Assembly (NCBI GenBank): GCA_936943315.1
Contig: CAKZJM010000104.1
Span: forward strand, 1-11,727
Length of the DNA stretch: 11,727 bases
Source: an uncultured Methylophilus sp.
GTDB lineage: Bacteria; Pseudomonadota; Gammaproteobacteria; Burkholderiales; Methylophilaceae
Reading direction: 5' to 3'
In this document: piece by piece, positions 1-6,263 of the stretch
Layout of the letters: each line of letters begins with the position of its first letter
Numbering within the stretch: position 1 is the stretch's first letter
Program-made: the position numbers and the translations under genes
Notes under the pieces: model-generated
What the model was told of the DNA's origin: nothing
What the model saw: only the letters and a program-made list of their open reading frames with translations
The model's database searches: none

Positions 1-1
1 G

Positions 2-568
2 CGAGATCGACAGCACATGCGCGGCGCCCGACACCGTGCCCTGTTCGGCCACGGCCACGAAATACTGCAATTGCCGCAAGGTGAAGCGCTGTTCCGCGTG
101 CAACATGGCTGGCGACCTTTCACGGTGTATGCCCACCAAACTACCGTTAGGGATATCGGCACTGTCTTTAATGTGCGCAACACCGCCCAAGGGGCAGAAG
201 TCACCGTGATTGAGGGCATGGTAGAAGTCACCACTGGCTCAGCGAAACAATTGCTGGGCCAGCACCAAACCCTGCGCTCTGAAGCTGGTACGCTTTCTGG
301 CATGCGCTACCTCTCAACAGAGTCAGCCACGGCCTGGCAGCAAGGGCGTTTAATGTTTGATGCCCAGCCCCTGAGCGCAGTGGTGGCCGAGCTGCAACGC
401 TACTATCCAGGGCAGATTGAAATTACCGACCAGCGTGTCGGGCAATACCAGTTATCGGGGGAATATGACATCCACGGTATTGATGCGCTGATTAATGTGT
501 TGCCGGAGATATTGCCGGTGCGTGTTGAAAGACATGCGGACCAGTCTGTGGTGATCAGGCACCGCTAA
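2..568 (+). CDS. FecR-family anti-sigma regulator, 3' part
   Basis: C-terminal part of a FecR-like protein, which in this family sits in the inner membrane, holds an ECF sigma factor (FecI type) and passes on the signal from a TonB-dependent receptor. The FecR domain shows GEALFRV (80-100) and GTVFNVR (158-178). The last ~70 residues (from about 347) form the usual C-terminal STN-like segment with RLMFDAQPLSAVVAELQRYY. The reading frame is open to the left edge, so the ATG at 17 is probably internal and the cytoplasmic and membrane parts lie outside the window. In the first 11 bases a different frame reads E-I-D, matching the family's 'DGSxxxL' strand at about the right distance from GEALF, which hints at a frameshift near 12-45. 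The TonB receptor starts 92 bases downstream, the standard fecIR-receptor order. Family is confident; the 5' structure is not. Confidence 0.85.
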   Translation, partial: RDRQHMRGARHRALFGHGHEILQLPQGEALFRVQHGWRPFTVYAHQTTVRDIGTVFNVRNTAQGAEVTVIEGMVEVTTGSAKQLLGQHQTLRSEAGTLSGMRYLSTESATAWQQGRLMFDAQPLSAVVAELQRYYPGQIEITDQRVGQYQLSGEYDIHGIDALINVLPEILPVRVERHADQSVVIRHR

Positions 569-660
569 TTATCCTTATTAAAATTTTTTTTAATCGGACA
601 TCAACATTACTCAGTGCTTAAACGACATACCAGTATAAATATATAACCACTGGGAAAAAG

Positions 661-3065
661 ATGTCATATACACCTCACGCGACCTTACTGGCTTTGTTGC
701 TGGCCGGTCTGACTAACACTGTCCAGGCTGTTGAGCTGGATATCCCCTCGCAGGCGTTGGATAAAGCGCTCAATTCCCTGGCACACCAGAGTGGGGAGCG
801 CATTATTTTCTCCACTGGCCTGACCGAGAATAAAAAAGCGCCCGCCCTCAAAGGCGACTATAACGTCCGGCAAGCGCTGGAGAAATTGCTCAATGGCAGC
901 GGCCTTGAGCTTAAAGCCACGCCGGGCGGTGGTTATACCTTGGTGAAGGCTGCGCCAGTCCCCGAGCAAAGTCATGCCGAGCCACAAATGATGCCTGAGG
1001 TCAGCGTGGCTGGCCGTACGGAGCAAGAGCGTGCCAATGGCAAGATCAAAGGCTATGTGGCCAAGCGTAATATCACTGCAACTAAAACAGATAGCGATAT
1101 CCTGGAAGCCCCGCAATCAGTTTCTGTCATCACGCGCGACCAGATGACCATGCAAGCGGTCCAGTCAGTGGGCGAAGCCTTACGTTACAGCGCTGGTATT
1201 GTGGCTGAATCCAATGGCCCTGATCCGCGTGCAGATACCATAGGGGTGCGTGGTTTCAGTATCGGCCGTGACCAGTATCGAGATGGCCTGCGCAACTATG
1301 CATTCAGTAACCAAGGTGGCACTGTCGTTGAGCCGTTTGGCCTGGAGCGGGTAGAAGTCCTGCGTGGACCTTCTTCCATCCTTTACGGCCAGGGTGCACC
1401 TGGCGGGATCGTGAATCTGGTGAGCAAACGCCCCACGGATAAGCCCTTGCATGAAGTCGGGGTGGTGCTTGGGCAATACGACCGCAAGCAGGTCAATGGC
1501 GACTTCAGTGATTATCTGACCGAGGATGGCACCTGGTCTTATCGCTTCGCCGGGCTAGTGCAAGATAGCGATACCCAGATTGACCATGTCAAGGATGACC
1601 GTATTTATATTGCGCCATCATTGACCTGGCGCCCGAGTGACTTCACAACATTGACCTTGCTGTCTGATTACCAGAAAAATGACCGTGGCCAAGGTTACCA
1701 GGCCTGGCCGCGCCTAGGTGCGCTGGTCAATAGCCGCTTTGGCAAGGTGTCTAGCAGCACCTTCCTAGGTGAGCCCGGCCTCGATAAATACGAGCAGGAA
1801 CGCTATGCATTGGGCTACCAGTTTGAGCATATCTTTAACCAGACTTTCACCTTCCGCCAGAATCTGCGCTACCAGCGTATGACGACCGATGCGATTTCTA
1901 CCTATTTACGGGCCTTACAGGCTGACCAGCGCACCATTACCCGTGAGGCCGGTGGTAACGAGGAAGAAGTTGAAAACCTGGTCGTTGACACTCATGTGCA
2001 AGCTAAATGGTCTCATGGTGACTTCGAGCATACGGTCGTTGCCGGGCTTGATAGCCAACGCCTCAATAATGACCAGCGCCGCACCTTTGCACTGGCAGGC
2101 ACACTGGATATCTATGCGCCGGTGTATGGCCGCACAGCGATTAACCTGGTTGAAAATGCCAATATCGAGCAACGCCAACGCCAGACGGGCCTGTATTTAC
2201 AGGATCAGATCAAATATGACGGCAAGTGGGTGGCAACCCTGGGTGGCCGTAAAGACTGGACGCGCATGGAAACCGATAACCTGCGTACGCCATCGGCCTC
2301 TTCTTCCCAAAAGGATGAAGCTGAAACCTGGCGGGCCGGGCTGGTTTACCTGGCCGACAATGGACTTTCGCCTTATGCGAGCTATACAGAATCCTTTTTG
2401 CCAGTGATAGGTACAACCTTTGCCGGTTCAGCATTTAAGCCAGAAACTGGCAAACAATATGAGCTGGGCTTGCGTTTCCAGCCCAAAGATAGTCAAACCC
2501 TGTATACCGCAGCATTGTTTGATTTACGCAGGCAAAACGTGACGACCCAAGATACCCAGAACCCTAATTTCTTGTTACAGCAGGGTGAAGTGCGTTCACG
2601 CGGGCTTGAGCTGGAAGCCAAAACGCAATGGGATGCCTGGTCCGTGATTGGTAGCTATACCTACCTTCTGAGATCACCAAAAGTAATAACCGCAATGCAC
2701 AAGGCATCGCGTTCGAAGGCAAAGATCCTAACCATGTGCCTCACCATACAGCTTCGCTGTGGCTGGATTACCGCTTCCCCACGGCTTGGTTGCAGGGGAT
2801 GACGCTGGGTGGTGGTGTGCGTTATATCGGCAGCCGTTATGGCGATGATGCCAATACCATCCGCATGCCGTCTTATACCCTGGTGGACCTGGCCGTGCGC
2901 TATGACCTGACCCAGCTTGGCGAAGGCTGGAAAGGCTGGCAATTTGCCCTCAATGCCAGCAACCTGTTCGATAAAGAATATGTTTCCAATTGCGGATACT
3001 ACGGTGACGGCTGCCGTTGGGGATTCCGCCGTAACGTCATGGCACAACTTAATTATCATTGGTAA
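661..3065 (+). CDS. TonB-dependent siderophore receptor with STN domain, interrupted by a one-base frameshift
   Basis: Outer-membrane receptor importing a ferric siderophore with TonB energy, of the FpvA/FhuA-like class that also signals to FecR. The first frame (661-2802) begins with a signal peptide (residues 1-23, ending VQA). An STN domain follows (about 25-95), then a possible TonB box EVSVAG (about 112-117) and a plug with EAPQSVSVITRDQ (about 149) and LERVEVLRGPSSILYGQGAP (about 227), then barrel strands. After SYTYL (about 2650-2667) the frame goes wrong. The reading continues in the third frame as SEITKSNNRNAQG and runs to 3065, ending in NYHW with the aromatic C-terminus typical of barrel proteins. 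Restoring one base near 2665-2670 gives 801 residues, normal for the family. As it stands the protein would lose its last ~130 residues, so it is a pseudogene or a sequence error. GGGA at 652-655 is a weak ribosome site. Confidence 0.92.
2665..2670 (+). other. Frameshift site in the TonB receptor gene
   Basis: Frame 1 matches the receptor family up to the codons TAC CTT (2662-2667). From 2667 the family sequence continues in frame 3 as TCT GAG ATC (S-E-I). Adding one base, for example reading CTTTCTGAG for CTTCTGAG, gives the expected YTYLSEITKSN. Frame 3 has a stop just upstream (2652-2654) and frame 1 ends at 2800-2802, so neither frame alone encodes the whole barrel. Confidence 0.85.
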
Positions 3066-3077
3066 CAGACACGGTTA

Positions 3078-4322
3078 ATGCGACACATTCTTGTACTCTG
3101 GCATCGCTGGGTGGGCCTGGCGATGGCTGCTTTCCTAATTATTTCCGGCTTCACTGGCGCCATCATTGCCTTTGAGGATGAGCTGGATGCCTGGCTTAAC
3201 CCGCAGCTGTTCCGCCCTGCATGGCAGGCTGGCAAGCCCGTGCTGGATGCTTATGCACTGCAAGCCCGCGCGCAGCAACAGGCACCAGCTGGCACTCTGG
3301 TCGATGAAGTCCTGTTCAAACTGCCCGATGCTGAAACGGCGAGGGGGCTGACCGAGCGTACGCTTGCGTTCCGCCTCAGCCCTGCGGATCCCCGCGCGAC
3401 GGAAGCCGTGGCTGACCAGCTATTTATAGACCCGCAAACCGGCGCCAGTCTGGGGGCACGTAAATATGGCGAGAGCCTGTTTCAGCGCGAAACGCTCATT
3501 ACCTTCCTCTACCGGCTGCATTATTCGCTGGCCTTGCCTGGCAAAAGCGGGCACCTCATCATGGGCATCGTCGCAGTGCTCTGGACGCTGGATACTTTTG
3601 TGGCGTTTGCCTTGACGCTGCCACGGCGGCAAACGAACGCGAAAACCAGGTTCTGGCATCGCTGGCGCCCGTCGTGGATGGTGAAATGGCAAGCCAGCGC
3701 CACGCGCATCAACTTTGACTTACACCGTGCAGTGGGCCTGTGGCTGTGCACGGTGTTGCTCATTTTTGCCTGGTCTAGCGTCATGTTCAACCTGCGCGAC
3801 CAGGTGTATTTGCCCATCATGTCTCAAGTGATGCCATTTGATTTGTCGTGGCGTAGCGTCCCCAAGCTTGATCAGCCGCTGGCCCGTTTACCCATGCCGT
3901 GGCCAGAAGCCCACCAAATGGCTCGTCAGGCCATGCAGGGCTTTGCACAGGTGCATGGTTTAACCATCGATTTTGAAGACAAGTTGCGCTTAGACCGTGC
4001 GCGCGGCGTGTATATGTATGCAGTGCATAGCTCTGCCGATTTGCGTGCGGATAAGGGCAATACCGCTATCCTTATTGATGCGCAGACCGGGGAGTTGAAA
4101 GGGTGGTGGCTGCCAACCAAGGGTGAAACGGGCAATACTTTTAGCAACTGGCTAGGAGCCTTACATATGGGGCAGGTGTTCGGTTTGCCTTACCGGATAT
4201 TTGTCTGTTTCAACGGCATCGCGCTCGTGGCTATTTCCATCACCGGCGTGCTCATCTGGAGCAGAAAGCGCGCAGGCAAAAAGCGGGGGCAGCCTTCAGT
4301 GCGCGCAGCAGAACTGATTTAA
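3078..4322 (+). CDS. PepSY-associated TM-helix protein (siderophore-associated membrane protein)
   Basis: Inner-membrane protein of 414 residues of the PepSY-associated TM helix family (PiuB/FpvG-like). Members are encoded beside TonB siderophore receptors and are thought to act in reduction or release of siderophore iron. Four hydrophobic helices are visible, at about residues 11-34, 157-181, 217-240 and 372-394, with long periplasmic stretches between them. Histidines at helix edges, typical of the family and possible haem or metal ligands, are H9 (LWHRWVGL), H148 and H159 (YRLHYSL, KSGH), H216 (FDLHRAVGLW) and H363 (GALHMGQVFG). A PepSY-like segment around 320-355 includes ILIDAQTGEL. The start lies 12 bases after the receptor stop, so the two are probably co-transcribed, although no strong ribosome site is visible. 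It ends 16 bases from the convergent FadL-like gene. The family call is firm; the exact reaction is not shown by sequence. Confidence 0.88.
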   Translation: MRHILVLWHRWVGLAMAAFLIISGFTGAIIAFEDELDAWLNPQLFRPAWQAGKPVLDAYALQARAQQQAPAGTLVDEVLFKLPDAETARGLTERTLAFRLSPADPRATEAVADQLFIDPQTGASLGARKYGESLFQRETLITFLYRLHYSLALPGKSGHLIMGIVAVLWTLDTFVAFALTLPRRQTNAKTRFWHRWRPSWMVKWQASATRINFDLHRAVGLWLCTVLLIFAWSSVMFNLRDQVYLPIMSQVMPFDLSWRSVPKLDQPLARLPMPWPEAHQMARQAMQGFAQVHGLTIDFEDKLRLDRARGVYMYAVHSSADLRADKGNTAILIDAQTGELKGWWLPTKGETGNTFSNWLGALHMGQVFGLPYRIFVCFNGIALVAISITGVLIWSRKRAGKKRGQPSVRAAELI

Positions 4323-4338
4323 GAGTATTTGCGTAGAC

Positions 4339-5610
4339 CTACCAGCGGCGGCTCAGCATAAAGTGCAAGAAAATAGCCTCATTGCGGATTTCTGAGTCGC
4401 CAAATAATTGGTTGTTGTATTTGACGCTGACGGGCAGCATCCACTCCACGCCGCCTGTCATCAGCCAGTTCTGGTCAATCTTGCGTGCGGCACCAAAAGT
4501 CAGGTGATGCTCGAGAATGCCCGCCAGTAAAGGGCTGGAGTTTTGGCGCGGGATTGGGTTTTTGCCATAGTTATGGCCTGCGTAAAGCGTTGTTCTGTCA
4601 TCCCACTTGTAGGCAACACCGGTGGCCACGACCCACTGGTCTTTCCAGTCAGCGGCGGCCACTGGAAAAGGGTACACAGAGGGTGCGGCGGCATTGTTGG
4701 GTTTGGTGGCGCGTAAGGTGATGTCATTAATCGCATCGTCCCAGTTAAGCCAGTTCAACTTAAATGACAGCAACCATTCGTCAGTAGGTTTGAAGGCCAG
4801 GCCTACGGCCACCTCACGTGGTAAGGCGAAGCCTTTGACAGAGGCATCTGAATATTTCACTTTCCCCAAAGTGGCATAATCAGCAACCAGCGTACCGCCA
4901 GTCATAGGTAGCTCTGTTTTTTCGGTATAAGCCGCTGCCAGAGTTAGCGTCGGCGTGAGTTTATATTGCATGCCCAGCTTGAAACCAGTACGGATGGCCG
5001 AGGCACCTTCCAGTTTATAACCAGCAAAATTCGTGCTGCCGGCACTGAACGAGGTGTTGGAGAAAAAGTCTTGTTCTATGCTGCCGTATACCAGATTCAA
5101 GCTGGCACCCAAGGACAGCTTTTCATTCACCTGGCAGCCAATGCCCGGAATAATCTTGGCGATGCCAAACAGCGAGGACAAGTCATCGCGGTTGCCAAAC
5201 GGTGTACGCAAATTGTCGAACACGCCACCTGCGCCGCCCTGGGCAAACAAGCCTATGCCCACCGTGCAATCTGTCCCTTCCAGTGGCCGGGCATAACCGC
5301 CACCGCCCAGAAAGGTGTAGCGGTTAGACGCATGCTCTTCGTTACGTGGATCTTTGTGCACCAGGTCAGTGGTGCGGAGGACGGAGCCAAACACATCCAG
5401 CAGTGGCGACTTGATTTGCGTCAGGCCAGCCGGGTTGGTATTCAGCGCACTGGTATCACGCGCCACCGCCACGTCTGCGCCACCCATCAGGGTTGACTCG
5501 GCACCAAAGCCGATCAGGTTGATGCCATTGGTGGCCTGAGCGGGAATGCTGGCAGCAGATAGTATCAGGGCGCTGGCGCGACATAGGGTAGAGAGGCGGT
5601 GAGTAATCAT
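4339..5610 (-). CDS. OmpP1/FadL-family outer-membrane transport protein
   Basis: Protein of 423 residues of the OmpP1/FadL/TodX family: outer-membrane barrels that let hydrophobic molecules (fatty acids, aromatics, other lipophiles) cross. A signal peptide covers residues 1-26, ending PAQA. The mature protein opens with the family's N-terminal plug signature, TNGINLIGFGAESTLMGGAD, followed by VAVARDTSALNTNPAGL. The rest alternates amphipathic strands and ends in SRRW, an aromatic C-terminus used for barrel insertion. Length is normal (FadL is about 420-450). The ATG at 5610 is supported by the signal peptide; no clear Shine-Dalgarno precedes it. It is transcribed divergently from the nrd leader and converges with the PepSY gene. 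The substrate cannot be told from sequence, and nothing ties it functionally to either neighbour. Confidence 0.9.
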   Translation of the reverse strand: MITHRLSTLCRASALILSAASIPAQATNGINLIGFGAESTLMGGADVAVARDTSALNTNPAGLTQIKSPLLDVFGSVLRTTDLVHKDPRNEEHASNRYTFLGGGGYARPLEGTDCTVGIGLFAQGGAGGVFDNLRTPFGNRDDLSSLFGIAKIIPGIGCQVNEKLSLGASLNLVYGSIEQDFFSNTSFSAGSTNFAGYKLEGASAIRTGFKLGMQYKLTPTLTLAAAYTEKTELPMTGGTLVADYATLGKVKYSDASVKGFALPREVAVGLAFKPTDEWLLSFKLNWLNWDDAINDITLRATKPNNAAAPSVYPFPVAAADWKDQWVVATGVAYKWDDRTTLYAGHNYGKNPIPRQNSSPLLAGILEHHLTFGAARKIDQNWLMTGGVEWMLPVSVKYNNQLFGDSEIRNEAIFLHFMLSRRW

Positions 5611-5628
5611 TTGCGTGATATTTATCGT

Positions 5629-5647
5629 TAGTTTCGCCTAGTTTCGC
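5629..5647 (+). repeat. Direct repeat of TAGTTTCGC upstream of the FadL-like gene
   Basis: TAGTTTCGC occurs at 5629-5637 and 5639-5647, a 10-bp period or about one helical turn, 19-37 bases before the start of the FadL-like gene. A third identical copy at 5851-5859 overlaps the -10 element of the nrd promoter. It could be a regulator half-site or chance. The rest of the 5611-5770 stretch shows no gene and no convincing promoter for the - strand gene. Confidence 0.4.
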
Positions 5648-5774
5648 ATAATCCGGCATTGTTGTGTCGCACGATAAAGACGCAAAAGTCCCTTTTTTCT
5701 CTCAACATGACGTGTGTTTGCCATTGCGCGTTTAGGCGCTGCCAGTGACAAAAAATATTCCTGAATGAAAACAA

Positions 5775-5796
5775 TTGCTTGCTATGAGTCAAGCAA
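5775..5796. repeat. 7-bp inverted repeat upstream of the nrd promoter
   Basis: TTGCTTG (5775-5781) and CAAGCAA (5790-5796) are perfect complements around an 8-base loop. The structure lies just upstream of the first NrdR box. It has no U-tract, so a protein-binding palindrome is more likely than a terminator. Function unknown. Confidence 0.4.
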
Positions 5797-5800
5797 AATA

Positions 5801-5816
5801 AATCAATATATTGTGG
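5801..5816 (+). promoter_or_regulatory. NrdR box 1
   Basis: AATCAATATATTGTGG matches the NrdR-box consensus (ACACWATATATWGTGT, from memory) at 13 of 16 positions, including the whole central CAATATATTGTG core. NrdR is the Zn-ribbon/ATP-cone repressor of ribonucleotide reductase genes and binds two such boxes. This copy lies just upstream of the -35 element. Confidence 0.82.
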
Positions 5817-5825
5817 TTTTGTGTG

Positions 5826-5854
5826 TTGCTGATGTCTATATATTGTTTTATAGT
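5826..5854 (+). promoter_or_regulatory. sigma70-like promoter of the nrd operon
   Basis: TTGCTG (5826-5831), a 17-bp spacer and TATAGT (5849-5854, one mismatch to TATAAT). Transcription would start near 5861, just before the riboswitch. The -35 is only a partial match, but the position relative to both NrdR boxes and the aptamer supports the call. Confidence 0.65.
5833..5848 (+). promoter_or_regulatory. NrdR box 2
   Basis: TGTCTATATATTGTTT matches the consensus at 12 of 16 positions. It begins 32 bases after box 1, about three helical turns, which is the usual spacing of paired NrdR sites. It fills the spacer between the proposed -35 and -10, so binding here should block RNA polymerase directly. 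Confidence 0.82.
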
Positions 5855-5868
5855 TTCGCCCATACGGT

Positions 5869-5894
5869 ATGCGGGTTTTATCCAAAACCCGTAT
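5869..5894 (+). other. 11-bp hairpin at the very 5' end of the nrd leader
   Basis: ATGCGGGTTTT (5869-5879) pairs with AAAACCCGTAT (5884-5894) around a 4-base loop, with one G-U pair. It would form right after transcription starts. GGGTTT (5873-5878) can also pair loosely with AGACCT (6058-6063) in the aptamer's closing region, so this hairpin may compete with aptamer closure or protect the 5' end. Confidence 0.5.
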
Positions 5895-6017
5895 TTAAAA
5901 GGGAACCTGGTGCGTGAACGCCGCACAGGAGTCATCAAGCCAGGGCTGCCCCCGCAACTGTAATCAGCGAGTTGTTTGCTGCCACGTGCGCCACTGAATA
6001 TTTCGGGAAGGCCAAAG

Positions 6018-6045
6018 CAAATAATCATGACCAAATAATCATGAC
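6018..6045 (+). repeat. Exact 14-bp tandem duplication inside the riboswitch
   Basis: CAAATAATCATGAC occurs at 6018-6031 and again, without a mismatch or gap, at 6032-6045. It lies between GGGAAGGC and the B12 box. Each copy ends in ATGAC, which is complementary to GTCAT at 5931-5935, so two alternative pairings exist. The exact match suggests a recent event. Confidence 0.9.
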
Positions 6046-6111
6046 CTGAGAGCCAGGAGACCTGCCGTGAGTTTTTTCTTGTTAACGTTTGAGGCGGGGT
6101 GTCCTCGGCAG

Positions 6112-6263
6112 ATACAGTTAAGATTGAAGTGATCTTCAAGCTGATTGTAGTTCTGACCTTTGCGCGCGTGCCTGTTCATATGAATGATGACTTTTAAGAT
6201 CATCAGTATGAATACGCTGCGTCAAAGTGCCGTCACCTCCGCTGCCATGATTGGGAGCCAACA
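6112..6263 (+). promoter_or_regulatory. Expression platform / leader between aptamer and nrdA
   Basis: This leader has no long ORF and no classical hairpin followed by a U-tract. Two hairpins are visible: TTGAAG..CTTCAA (6124-6139) and TGATGA..TCATCA (6185-6205). CTCC (6237-6240) can pair with GGAG (6254-6257) of the nrdA ribosome site. CTGCC (6242-6246) repeats the B12-box CTGCC (6062-6066), and either can pair with GGCAG (6107-6111). Control of translation start is therefore more likely than intrinsic termination, but the switch is not proven. A five-codon ORF (MNDDF) at 6180-6197 is probably chance. Confidence 0.4.
6253..6257 (+). promoter_or_regulatory. Ribosome-binding site of nrdA
   Basis: GGGAG, 6 bases before the ATG at 6264. 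This fixes the start and is the likely target of riboswitch control. Confidence 0.8.

Larger units (their letters stand above)
5864..6111 (+). promoter_or_regulatory. Cobalamin (B12) riboswitch upstream of nrdA
   Basis: Conserved cobalamin-aptamer blocks occur in order: GGGAACCTGGTG (5901-5912), the stem CCTG..CAGG with TGCG..CGCA (5906-5929), CCAGGGCTGCCCCCGCAACTG (5940-5960), GCCACTG (about 5991-5997), GGGAAGGC (6005-6012) and the B12 box AGCCAGGAGACCTGCC (6051-6066). The L5-L13 kissing interaction is visible: CCCCGC (5950-5955) is complementary to GCGGGG (6094-6099), which sits in the loop of a GAGG..CCTC hairpin (6091-6106). ACGG (5864-5867) can pair with CCGT (6065-6068) to close the aptamer. 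The element lies on the same strand as nrdA, which starts about 150 bases later. In known cases cobalamin binding lowers expression of the downstream gene. Outer boundaries are approximate. Confidence 0.95.

Noticed and set aside
2660..2802. Programmed frameshift in the TonB receptor
   Set aside because: No slippery heptamer or downstream stimulatory structure is apparent, and the family has no such mechanism; mutation or sequence error is simpler.
4323..4338. Terminator between the convergent PepSY and FadL-like genes
   Set aside because: Only 16 bases separate the stop codons and no stem-loop is visible there.
4966..5496. 176-residue + strand open frame inside the FadL-like gene
   Set aside because: The opposite strand encodes a full OmpP1/FadL protein with signal peptide and C-terminal aromatic residue; this frame has no family features.
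6053..6077. CAGG-AGA-CCTG hairpin followed by TTTTTT as an intrinsic terminator
   Set aside because: The stem is only 4 bp and is the conserved B12 box itself; the T-run begins eight bases after it.
5789..6139. 116-residue open frame on the - strand across the nrd promoter and riboswitch
   Set aside because: It overlaps a complete, conserved cobalamin aptamer and NrdR boxes, and the peptide resembles nothing known to me.
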